32,979 bases of DNA, from the NCBI GenBank assembly GCA_014381505.1, contig JACNLK010000048.1, positions 1 through 32,979 on the forward strand. Direction: 5' to 3'. This document shows positions 8,018-16,594 of this stretch, piece after piece. Positions within the stretch are counted from its first letter, which is position 1; the number at the start of each line of letters is the position of its first letter. Source of the DNA: Candidatus Desulfatifera sulfidica. GTDB lineage: Bacteria > Desulfobacterota > Desulfobulbia > Desulfobulbales > Desulfocapsaceae. The translations under genes and the position numbers were made by a program. The notes under the pieces were generated by a model that was given only the letters and a program-made list of their open reading frames with translations, had not been told where the DNA came from and ran no database searches.

Positions 8018-8046
8018 CTTATAGCCAGTACGTGTTGGGAAGTCAA
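8018..8046 (-). promoter_or_regulatory. Sigma-70 promoter for the second feoA
   Basis: Minus strand TTGACT (8046-8041) - 17 bp - TATAAG (8023-8018), about 60 nt upstream of the start codon. Confidence 0.55.
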
Positions 8047-8087
8047 GAGGGTTTTGATTGACGGGTTGTTTGCTGAGTGAAAAGAGT

Positions 8088-8159
8088 TTGCTCAGCTCAA
8101 AGGAGCTGAGCAAGCCTGTCTGGATGATGGAGTTGAGCGGTGTCGAGTTACAGACAGGA
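8088..8159. other. Two adjacent stem-loop-forming inverted repeats in a long intergenic region
   Basis: 11-bp perfect stem ttgctcagctc (8088-8098)/gagctgagcaa (8103-8113), then cctgtctg (8115-8122)/cagacagg (8152-8159). Confidence 0.4.
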
Positions 8160-8682
8160 TCTGCCAGTTGTATTTGTCGTATTTTCTGATGTCAATTCCG
8201 GTCTGCTGTTGATCTTCGTTCGTGAGTAAGCTTTGGTCAGCATAGAAGCACATGGCCAGATTGTGCCTGTGAGGGGAGTTTCCTGAGGTGCCCTTTTTCT
8301 TGATTGAGGTCAGTGCCCAATAACATTTTCCTGTGTCAATCTGGTGTCAACTGTAAAGTCGCCTGCCTAGGTAAAGGGGGGGGCAAGATAAGCTGCTCTT
8401 GTAGAAGTTGCTGCAGGCTATGTGTGTCCCTGTGTTTTGCGGGTCGACTTTGTTGTGGGCTATTGCACAGTGAGTTTGTGTCAGTTTAATCTGCACCTGT
8501 GTTTTGTGGGCTTGATTTTGTATGAGACTCGGAAAACAACATCGTTTCAGCAAGTTATGTATTTGTTTTATTTCTGATGTTCTGGCATGATTTTTTCATT
8601 CTTATTTATCAGTAAGTTATGCGTATGACAGTAGTATCAGCATTGACCAGGAAAGGTCCAGTGCCTGTCAGTGAGATAAAGA

Positions 8683-9825
8683 GTGAGAAGGTACGGTGTT
8701 ATGTCGAGGGGAAATGTTGTGGGTGAATTGTCGAGCAGTACTCATATTGCGTGTTCCAGTGGCGCACTGAAAATATGCTCGACATATTATGCTGAAATGG
8801 GTGGTTATCAGTTGTTGACTACTGAAGAGGAGGCTCGCTATAGCAAAATATTGAGAGATTGTTTTGGTCACATCATTCAGGCTATACAGGACGCTGATTG
8901 TACTATTGATGACATGCTGAAACTGCAGCAAGAATTGTCAGATTATAGCTTGAAGAACCCTGCGCTTCCGCCAAGGAGCATGATTTTAATGTTGGCCTGT
9001 ACAGGGCTTTCTGAAGTGGTTAGCCGTCATCCGGATAACCAACTCTTGCTTGATCTGCAACAGCAGGTTTGGGGATGGCGTCAGGAGTTGGAAGCTGCCA
9101 AAACGATAATGATTAATTCCAATTTACGCCTCGTGGTTTCCATTGCCAAATATTATGCATATCAAAACGATATTTCCTTCAGTGACGTTATTCAGGAGGG
9201 GAATATCGGATTAATGCGTGCCGTTTTTAGATTTGATCCACGGCGTGGAAATCGATTTTCCACGTACGCTACATGGTGGATCAGGCAGTCAATAACACGA
9301 GCGTTGATGGATAAGAGCAAAACGATTCGCTTACCTATTCACTTTGTCGAAAAGAAAAAATTGTATTATCGTTCTGTTCGTGAACTGCGTGAGACTTTGC
9401 AGCGCGAACCCACTATCCATGAAGTGTCTAGGACGTCTGATATTCCACTGGCCAAGATTCAGGAGATTTTGCAGGGCGGCTGGGATACTGTTTCACTTGA
9501 AACACCAATTGGCAGTGACGGTACGTCTACGATCAAGGATTTTGTGGAAGATACAAATGAACTATGTCCATATGAGAAACTGATAGGAAGAGAGCGTAAA
9601 GATCAGATCAGACAAATCCTCTCAACTCTTAACGAGCGTGAACAGCTGGTTTTGAAGCTTCGTTTTGGTCTTGATAACAGCCCGGAACAGACACTGGCTG
9701 AAATTGGCAGAAAGCTGGAAATTTCACGGGAGCGTGTTCGGCAGATCGCAGAGCAGGCTATAGAGCGTCTGCGTCACCCCAGTCGAGCGAAGATCATTGC
9801 TGATTATGGAGAAGTTCAAGTCTGA
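8683..9825 (+). CDS. RNA polymerase sigma factor, sigma-70 family, group 2-like (start may be ATG at 8701)
   Basis: Regions 2.1-2.4 '[62 protein letters not shown]', region 3, and 4.2 '[32 protein letters not shown]'. No recognisable region 1.1. Confidence 0.92.
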   Translation: [380 protein letters not shown]

Positions 9826-9968
9826 CGTGCCAAGGTGTTAACTTATCCTGGACTTCTGGTATTTGAGTCTCGTCCTGTAATGCTTGCACATCTTTGTTGG
9901 GATGGGTTGAAATAAGAAGGCGGGTTGATTTTGGTGAAGCCTGTCCTGCGTAAGGCATGAAAGGTCAA

Positions 9969-10009
9969 AAAAAACGGGGTCTTTGCAAGTTCTGCAAAGA
10001 CCCCGTTTT
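9969..10009. terminator. Bidirectional terminator-like hairpin
   Basis: aaaacggggtctttgca...tgcaaagaccccgtttt perfect stem between the sigma gene and the convergent tRNA. Confidence 0.75.
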
Positions 10010-10015
10010 GTATCT

Positions 10016-10090
10016 TGGTGACCCCAAGGGGAATCGAACCCCTGCTTACGGCGTGAGAGGCCGTCGTCCTAACCGCTAGACGATGGGGCC
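10016..10090 (-). tRNA. tRNA-Glu (anticodon CUC), CCA encoded
   Basis: Reverse complement GGCCCCATCGTCTAGCGGTTAGGACGACGGCCTCTCACGCCGTAAGCAGGGGTTCGATTCCCCTTGGGGTCACCA folds as a cloverleaf; anticodon loop CTCTCAC. Confidence 0.95.
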
Positions 10091-10105
10091 AAAATGGTGG
10101 ACAAC

Positions 10106-10134
10106 TATTTACTGGACAGTGGTATCCTTGTCAA
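10106..10134 (-). promoter_or_regulatory. tRNA-Glu promoter
   Basis: Minus strand TTGACA (10134-10129) - 17 bp - TAAATA (10111-10106), 15 bp before the tRNA 5' end. Confidence 0.6.
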
Positions 10135-10170
10135 GGATTTGTTGCCTGTTCCTTGAAAAAGGGTGCGGGA

Positions 10171-10746
10171 TCAATCCTGGCCTTCACCGATTACTCTTCC
10201 AAACTCTTTGGCTGCTAACAGCTGCTCTTCCTGCTGGAGCAAAGCATCCTTGCTCTCAACACCTCTGATAAGAAGCTCGCTTCCGTATTCAACATCCAAA
10301 GTGTCGGCAAAACATTGGGCGGTCAATATTGAGGCGTCAAACACCTTTTTACCATGTGTGGCGGCTGTGGCCAGCAGGTGTAGTGTACGTTTGTCACCTT
10401 GCCGAAAAGATTCGTGTAAGAGATATTTTCGTGCCCAGCGAGCTTGGAAACGGTCTATGAAACACTTCATTTGACCTGATACATTATAAAAATAAATGGG
10501 AGTGGCCAGCAAAAGCTGATCCGCATGATCAACTTTACCATAGAGCGGCCCCATGTCATCTTTGATAATACACGTCCCTGTCTTGTTGCAACCTCCACAG
10601 CCTTGACAAGGAGAGATGTTCAGCGGGTTGAGACGAATAAACTCAACCTCATGCCCGAATTCTTCCAGACTGATTGCAATATGTCGTGCCAGAGTTTCAC
10701 TGTTGCCGTTTTTACGGGGACTGCCGAGTATGCAGAGTATGTTCAT
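10171..10746 (-). CDS. NADPH-dependent FMN reductase / flavodoxin-family protein
   Basis: 191 aa; 'MNILCILGSPRKNGNSETLARHI', 'CQGCGGCNKTGTCIIKDDM', 'ATPIYFYNVSGQMKCFIDRF'. Confidence 0.88.
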   Translation of the reverse strand: MNILCILGSPRKNGNSETLARHIAISLEEFGHEVEFIRLNPLNISPCQGCGGCNKTGTCIIKDDMGPLYGKVDHADQLLLATPIYFYNVSGQMKCFIDRFQARWARKYLLHESFRQGDKRTLHLLATAATHGKKVFDASILTAQCFADTLDVEYGSELLIRGVESKDALLQQEEQLLAAKEFGRVIGEGQD

Positions 10747-10769
10747 GGGTTCGATGAAAGAGTTGAATT

Positions 10770-12344
10770 TTATAAATTGGGCAAGCGATTAAAGAGAGCG
10801 GTGCTTTTCTTGAGGCTGCTGGCAACCTCTGGGCTGAGAAATTCAGGTGCGCAGCGCCATGACCAGTTGCCCTGTGAAGTTCCTGGTGTATTCATTCTGC
10901 AATCAGACCCAAATCCCAGGATGTCCTGCAGTGGAAAAATTGACAGCCTTGCAATGGATGACATGGCCAGATAAATCAGGTCGTTATGGATTTGATTGCT
11001 GCTGTGGATCTCCTGGTTGGCGTGGGCTTTGATCTTCAAACGGTCCTGATTGGTGAGTTCTGAACTCAAGAACCAGCCAACAGTGGTGTTGTTGTCGTGA
11101 GTCCCGGTGTAAACCACGCAGTTTGATGTGGAGTAGTTGTGTGGCAGGAAGTCATTGTTCGGATTGTTATCAAATGCAAATTGTAAAACCTTCATCCCGG
11201 GAAACCCAAGGTTTTCGCGCAGGTCGTTGACAGCTTCTGTGATCTCACCCAGGTCTTCTGCAATAATTGGCAGGGGGCCCAGTTTTTCCTGGAGATCTGT
11301 GAAAAAAGATATACCGGGACCTGGCAGCCATTGGCCGTTCATGGCTGTCTCTTCGTGTGCCGGAGTAGCCCAGTAGCTTTCAAAGCCTCTGAAATGATCA
11401 ATGCGGGCAATATCAACAAGATTAAAAACGGCTTGAAATCGCGCGGCCCACCATTTGTTGAGTTTGTCGTTTGTTTTTTTGTCTTTGCTGTGCCAGCGGT
11501 AGAGAGGATTACCCCACTTTTGCCCGGTCTTGCTGAAATAGTCGGGGGGGACTCCAGCCACATGTTCAGGTCGTCTGGAAAGTGGGTCTAAATCAAAGAT
11601 ATCCTGATGAGCCCAGACATCTGCGCTGTCTGTGCTGATGTAAAATGGAATGTCTCCGATGAGTCGGATGCCTGCGTGATCGGCATGTTTTTGCAGAATC
11701 CGCCACTGTCTGTAAAACTCAAATTGTTCAAATTCGTAGTAGCTGATTCTTTCTTGTTCTTCAAAACGCAATTGTTTGAGGGCAGCAGGGGTGTGGGCGC
11801 TGATGTCTGCAGGCCAGGTGTTCCAGCTTTGCCCTGCGAAGCGATCATGGCAGGCCATGAAAAGTGTGTAATCGTCAAGCCACGGGGTTGAATCCCTGAA
11901 GTCCGTGAAGGCTTTCTGGTTCATGTTAAAGCGGCTGTGGGCCTGTTGGAGGAGCTGCTGTTTGGCGTGAATGACCGGTGGGTAACTGGTATGGTATTTC
12001 GATGAATTATGAAAGACCTGTAAATCGTTTTTATTGATGAGCCCGTGTTCCTGAAGCAGTATTGGTGAAAGAAGTAAGGGGGATCCGGCAAAGGCGGAAC
12101 GCGTCATATAGGGAGAATTGTCAAAGAGTGGGTCCGTTGGGCCGGTGGGTAAAAACTGCCAGCAGCTTTGACCGGCACTGGCCAGGAAATCCATGAACGA
12201 CCAGGTGTCAGGGCCGAGATCGCCAATTCCATAAGGAGATGGGAGCGAGGTGATGTGGGCCAATATTCCACTGGCTCTGTGAGTTGGGAATGAGCGATGA
12301 GCTTGAGAAGGGCTCCAGGAAGTAGGTGTCATAAAAGAAATCAA
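10770..12344 (-). CDS. malQ: 4-alpha-glucanotransferase (amylomaltase); start probably ATG at 12332 rather than the TTG at 12344
   Basis: 524 aa; 'RASGILAHITSLPSPYGIGDLGP', 'IARIDHFRGFESYW', 'IIAEDLG', 'YTGTHDNNTTVGWF'. Confidence 0.93.
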   Translation of the reverse strand: MISFMTPTSWSPSQAHRSFPTHRASGILAHITSLPSPYGIGDLGPDTWSFMDFLASAGQSCWQFLPTGPTDPLFDNSPYMTRSAFAGSPLLLSPILLQEHGLINKNDLQVFHNSSKYHTSYPPVIHAKQQLLQQAHSRFNMNQKAFTDFRDSTPWLDDYTLFMACHDRFAGQSWNTWPADISAHTPAALKQLRFEEQERISYYEFEQFEFYRQWRILQKHADHAGIRLIGDIPFYISTDSADVWAHQDIFDLDPLSRRPEHVAGVPPDYFSKTGQKWGNPLYRWHSKDKKTNDKLNKWWAARFQAVFNLVDIARIDHFRGFESYWATPAHEETAMNGQWLPGPGISFFTDLQEKLGPLPIIAEDLGEITEAVNDLRENLGFPGMKVLQFAFDNNPNNDFLPHNYSTSNCVVYTGTHDNNTTVGWFLSSELTNQDRLKIKAHANQEIHSSNQIHNDLIYLAMSSIARLSIFPLQDILGFGSDCRMNTPGTSQGNWSWRCAPEFLSPEVASSLKKSTALFNRLPNL

Positions 12345-12733
12345 TGATAAGCTCTTGTCAGGCCTGCTGGTCGACCTTATGGTTTCTCACGTTGCATGGT
12401 CTGGCTGACGTTCTTCTGCCGACAAGAGCTTCAGTTTGTGACAGGGGAGGCTGTGCCATAAAATGAGTAAGTGTGTTTTTTTTGTTCGTGTCTGAAATAT
12501 TTATTTGTTTTTTGTGGATTGAGAATGTAATATATGGTGTTGGCGTACATAAGCCGTTGGCTTGTGTGCGCTTTTGCATTATTTTTTTATCATATATTCT
12601 GTAGTCTTCTCAGGCAAGAGACTTTTTACTCCCCTTGTTGTGCATGCAATTGTTTTTTTGCGAACGCGTCTTTGTGGGGCTGTTTGTCTTTTGGTTTAAC
12701 CTAACTTCAATATAGAGATGGAGATGTTAGCTG

Positions 12734-14068
12734 GTGCTTGCTGAACTTAAAGAAAATCTTCTAAAAACCGGTAAGGCCAAGGGGTGTATCAGCTTCAAAG
12801 CTCTGAATGAGTTATTACCGGATGAAATAAAAGATCCAGATGCAATTGAGAAAATTTTTAACTTTCTTGGTGATCATAATATTCAGATTGTAACCATTGA
12901 GAAAAATGGTGAAAAGCGAACTCTAGCCGGCGAAGTCTGGAATGAAAAGAAGCAGGCCGAGTTTGAAGAAAGCCAACTGATTGATATTGACCCGATCCTC
13001 GACGAGGAAGACAGCCACGACGCAGAAGAGACCACGACCACTTATCTTCGTGAAATGGGTCGTTTTGATCTTTTAACTCCAGAGGAAGAAGCAAAGTACT
13101 CCAAGACAATTCGTCAGGGTTTTGATGCCATCATTTCGGCCATTCGAACCGAGAGCTCAGGGGTCAATGAGATGTCTCTGCTTCGTACCCGTATTGATCT
13201 CTGGGAGAAGCGTGATCCAACTCTGAAACCAAAAAAGCAGCAGTTGAACTTCATGCGCTATAATGTCGTCAGTGCAGCTAAGAAATACACTGATGAAAGG
13301 GACCTCTTGGAACTCCAGGCTCTTGTTGAGGCCTATAGTCGTTCCATCGAGGTTGCCAAGGATGCCATGATCCGGGCAAATCTTCGACTCGTTGTTTCCA
13401 TTGCCAAACGCTATATGCATCAAGGCCTGACTCTGGCTGATCTGATTCAGGAGGGGAATCTGGGATTGATGCGGGCCGTGTTTCGCTTTGACTATACCAA
13501 AGGGAATAAGTTTTCCACTTATGCCAGCTGGTGGATTCGTCAGGCAATCACTCGTGCAATTCTCGATAAGACAAGGACAATTCGATTGCCGGTTCATTTC
13601 CTTGAGCTTCGGAGTCAGTTCTTCAAGGCTTTTTATGCCCTGTATAAGGAACTTGGACGTGAGCCCACGCCCCTTGAGATATCCAAGCACACCGATCTTC
13701 CCATGGATAAGATCCTTGCTATCCTTGAGGCTTCACGTGAGCCCATATCTCTTGAGACCCCCGTGGGTGATGATGACTCAACACTTGGTGATTTTCTTGA
13801 GAATCAGGAATCCCAATCACCCTATGAGGCGGTACAAGTCCGTGAACTGGCAGGACGTGTCACAGAAATTCTTTCAACCTTGAGTGAGCGTGAGGAGAAA
13901 ATTATTCGCCTCCGTTTTGGTATTGGTGAAAAGGCAGAATATACCCTGGAGGAGATTGGCAAACGATTTAACGTCTCCCGTGAACGTATTCGACAGATCG
14001 AGAAAAAAGCACTCAACCGTCTCCGCCATTCCAGTCGTCGAGATAAATTGAAAAACTTTCTTGATTAA
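12734..14068 (+). CDS. RNA polymerase sigma factor, sigma-70 family, with region-1.1-like N-terminus
   Basis: 444 aa, GTG start; '[61 protein letters not shown]', '[32 protein letters not shown]'; N-terminus [47 protein letters not shown] resembles sigma 1.1. Confidence 0.93.
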   Translation: [444 protein letters not shown]

Positions 14069-14138
14069 TACCACAAGCCCGGTTAGAAATTCGTGAATCG
14101 AAACGCGGATCCATTAACCAGTTAAAATCTTAAGGATG

Positions 14139-14170
14139 AAGCCGGGGTTACGTGCCCCGGCTTTTTTTAT
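14139..14170 (+). terminator. Rho-independent terminator between the sigma factor gene and mqnE
   Basis: aagccgggg-ttacgtg-ccccggctt followed by a T run; ends within ~10 bp of the mqnE ATG. Confidence 0.8.
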
Positions 14171-14176
14171 TTAATC

Positions 14177-15274
14177 ATGAGAAAATTAATAGAAAAGGCG
14201 GGTCTGGGAGCAATCCTGGACAAAGTTGAGGCCGGTGAGCGGTTGAGTGGGGCTGATGGTCTTCAGCTTTATCAGAGTAATGATATACTGGCCATTGGTT
14301 ATCTTGCCAATATGGTGCGGGAACGACTCAACGAAGATAAGGCCTATTTTATCTACAACCAGCACATTAATTACTCTAATATCTGCACCAATCTCTGTAA
14401 GTTTTGCGCATTTGGTAAAGACAAGAGTTCTGAGCTGGCCTATGAGATGACCCTGGAAGATGTCAAGGACAAGGTTCGACAACGTCTGGGTGAGCCCATT
14501 ACAGAAATTCATATGGTCGGCGGCATTCATCCTGATCTTCCTTTTTCTTATTATCTGGATCTCCTTCGGGGAATTAAAGAAATTCGACCGGAAGTACACA
14601 TCCAGGCCTTTACCTGCGTTGAGATAGCCCATTTGGCAACACTGGCCGACAAGCCGGTGGCTGAGACGCTTGAACTTTTGAAAGAAGCTGGTTTGGGGTC
14701 GATTCCTGGAGGCGGTGCTGAGGTCTTTGCCCCGCGCATTCGTGAACTCACCTGTGAGCGGAAGTTACCAGGCCAGGACTGGATAGAGGTGGCCAAGACG
14801 GCACATCGGCATGGTTTGAACACGAATGCCACCATGCTCTATGGTCATATTGAAACATTGGAAGAGCGCATTGAACATCTCGAAGCCCTGCGCGAGGCAC
14901 AAGATGAGACTGGCGGTTTTCTGGCCTTTATTCCCCTGGCATTTCATCCCAAGAATACAGAGATGAGCTCTCTTTCCCGAACAAGCGGTATTGATGATCT
15001 GAAAAATATTGCCGTGGCTCGATTGATGCTCGATAACTTCCCGCATATTAAGGCGTACTGGGTAATGATCGGGCCGAAGATGGCACAGGTTGCTCTTTCT
15101 TTTGGCGCTGATGATATGGACGGTACGGTCAAAGAAGAGGTGATTACCCATATGGCTGGTGCTGATACTGATCAGGCCATCGGGAGTGATACGCTTATTC
15201 GGCTCATTAAAGAGGCTGGTCGAATGCCAATTGAGCGCGGTACACTCTACGATGTGATCGCAGTCCACAACTGA
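14177..15274 (+). CDS. mqnE: Aminofutalosine synthase (radical SAM)
   Basis: 365 aa; 'NQHINYSNICTNLCKFCAFGK' (CxxxCxxC) plus conserved 'IPGGGAEVFAPRIRELTC', 'TNATMLYGHIE'. Confidence 0.9.
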   Translation: MRKLIEKAGLGAILDKVEAGERLSGADGLQLYQSNDILAIGYLANMVRERLNEDKAYFIYNQHINYSNICTNLCKFCAFGKDKSSELAYEMTLEDVKDKVRQRLGEPITEIHMVGGIHPDLPFSYYLDLLRGIKEIRPEVHIQAFTCVEIAHLATLADKPVAETLELLKEAGLGSIPGGGAEVFAPRIRELTCERKLPGQDWIEVAKTAHRHGLNTNATMLYGHIETLEERIEHLEALREAQDETGGFLAFIPLAFHPKNTEMSSLSRTSGIDDLKNIAVARLMLDNFPHIKAYWVMIGPKMAQVALSFGADDMDGTVKEEVITHMAGADTDQAIGSDTLIRLIKEAGRMPIERGTLYDVIAVHN

Positions 15275-15303
15275 TGGTTCAAGAACAATTCTGATCTGAT
15301 ATC

Positions 15304-16392
15304 ATGCAAATGAAGATGACAAAGCAAGAGTGGCAGGATATTGCTGATAAAGTTCTGGCCGGTTCCCGGATCAGTGACAAAAACTTTCTCGCCCTGGCTC
15401 ATTCCGCTGATCTCTATCAGCTGGCTTTTCTTGCCGACCATATGCGGAGCCGGTTACATCCTGAGGGGATGGTGACCTATGTTATTGACCGTAATATAAA
15501 TTATACCGATATTTGTGTGTCTGCCTGTCAGTTCTGTGCCTTTTTTAAAGCACCGGAGGACGAAACAGGATATCTGCTCAGCTTTGATGAACTGTCTGAG
15601 AAGATATGCGAAACCAAAGAGTTGGGCGGTACCCAGGTTCTGCTTCAGGGTGGGCTGCACCCGGACAAACCTCTCGAGTATTACGAGGACATGCTCCGTT
15701 TCATGAAGAAAACAGGTATTCATGTTCACGGGTTCTCACCACCTGAGATCTGTCATTTTGCAGAATTGTCTGACCTGAGCATTCGTGAGGTTCTGAAGAG
15801 GTTGATGGCAGCTGGCCTTGACTCTATTCCTGGTGGTGGAGCTGAGATTCTTTCAGACCGGGTCCGCAAACTGACGGCACCCCGAAAATGTACGGCTGAT
15901 CGCTGGATCGAAGTGATGGAGGAAGCACACCTCCTGGGAATGAAGACCACAGCAACCATGATGTTTGGTCATGTGGAGACCATGGAGGAACGGCTCGAGC
16001 ATCTGCGTCGCCTCCGTGAACTGCAGGATCGTACCGGCGGTTTTACGGCCTTTATTCCCTGGCCCTTTCAACCTGATCATACCCCGCTTATTATTTATAC
16101 TCCGATCAATAAAACCAGCGGTATCGAATACTTACGCATGCTGTCACTCTGTCGGATTTATCTTGATAATTTTGATAATGTCCAGGCCTCCTGGGTGACT
16201 CAAGGACCTAAGATTGCCCAACTGTCTCTCTTTTTTGGCGCCAATGATTTCGGAAGTACCATGATTGAAGAGAACGTGGTGGCTGCAGCGGGAGTCAGTT
16301 TTCGACTTTCTGAACAGGAAATACGGACACTTGTTACTGATGCCGGTTTTCAGCCACGACAGCGGCTCATGGACTATACATTGGTTGATTGA
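15304..16392 (+). CDS. mqnC: Cyclic dehypoxanthinyl futalosine synthase (radical SAM)
   Basis: 362 aa; 'DRNINYTDICVSACQFCAFFKAP', 'LLQGGLHPDKPLEYYEDMLRF', 'SIPGGGAEILSDRVR', 'TTATMMFGHVET'. Confidence 0.92.
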   Translation: MQMKMTKQEWQDIADKVLAGSRISDKNFLALAHSADLYQLAFLADHMRSRLHPEGMVTYVIDRNINYTDICVSACQFCAFFKAPEDETGYLLSFDELSEKICETKELGGTQVLLQGGLHPDKPLEYYEDMLRFMKKTGIHVHGFSPPEICHFAELSDLSIREVLKRLMAAGLDSIPGGGAEILSDRVRKLTAPRKCTADRWIEVMEEAHLLGMKTTATMMFGHVETMEERLEHLRRLRELQDRTGGFTAFIPWPFQPDHTPLIIYTPINKTSGIEYLRMLSLCRIYLDNFDNVQASWVTQGPKIAQLSLFFGANDFGSTMIEENVVAAAGVSFRLSEQEIRTLVTDAGFQPRQRLMDYTLVD

Positions 16393-16394
16393 TT

Positions 16395-16501
16395 GTAACT
16401 CTTCAGTAGCGCCCCATCTGCTTTGTCATCGGCCTCTCATGTACTGATCAGTACATTTTGCAGGTCTCTTTCGCGTATCTGGCGCACTGCGGAAGAGTTA
16501 C
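16395..16501. repeat. Nested palindromic element (REP/MITE-like)
   Basis: Outer inverted repeat gtaactcttc (16395-16404)/gaagagttac (16492-16501), inner gcgcc (16409-16413)/ggcgc (16481-16485), central 18-bp perfect palindrome atgtactgatcagtacat (16439-16456). Confidence 0.55.
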
Positions 16502-16594
16502 AGCGCACGGTTTTATGTTTATTTCCGGCATGAAGTTGAATAAGTTACGATTGATTTTTCATTTCACAAAACTGATATGTAGCTGAGAGCTGTT

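Noticed and set aside
8347-8553. Two similar cctgtgttttg segments considered as a CRISPR or tandem array
   Set aside because: Only two imperfect copies and irregular context; no CRISPR-like periodicity anywhere in the window.
10770-12344. Possible mobile insertion between the two sigma factor genes (tRNA-adjacent)
   Set aside because: tRNA-Glu is intact, no integrase or att-like repeat of the tRNA 3' end was seen, and malQ/FMN reductase are ordinary genes.
12358-12579. 73-aa minus-strand ORF upstream of malQ
   Set aside because: Composition looks like T-rich intergenic DNA; no RBS or recognisable motif.
13157-13690. 177-aa minus-strand ORF
   Set aside because: Antisense shadow ORF within the sigma factor gene.
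14765-15268. 167-aa minus-strand ORF
   Set aside because: Antisense shadow ORF within mqnE.
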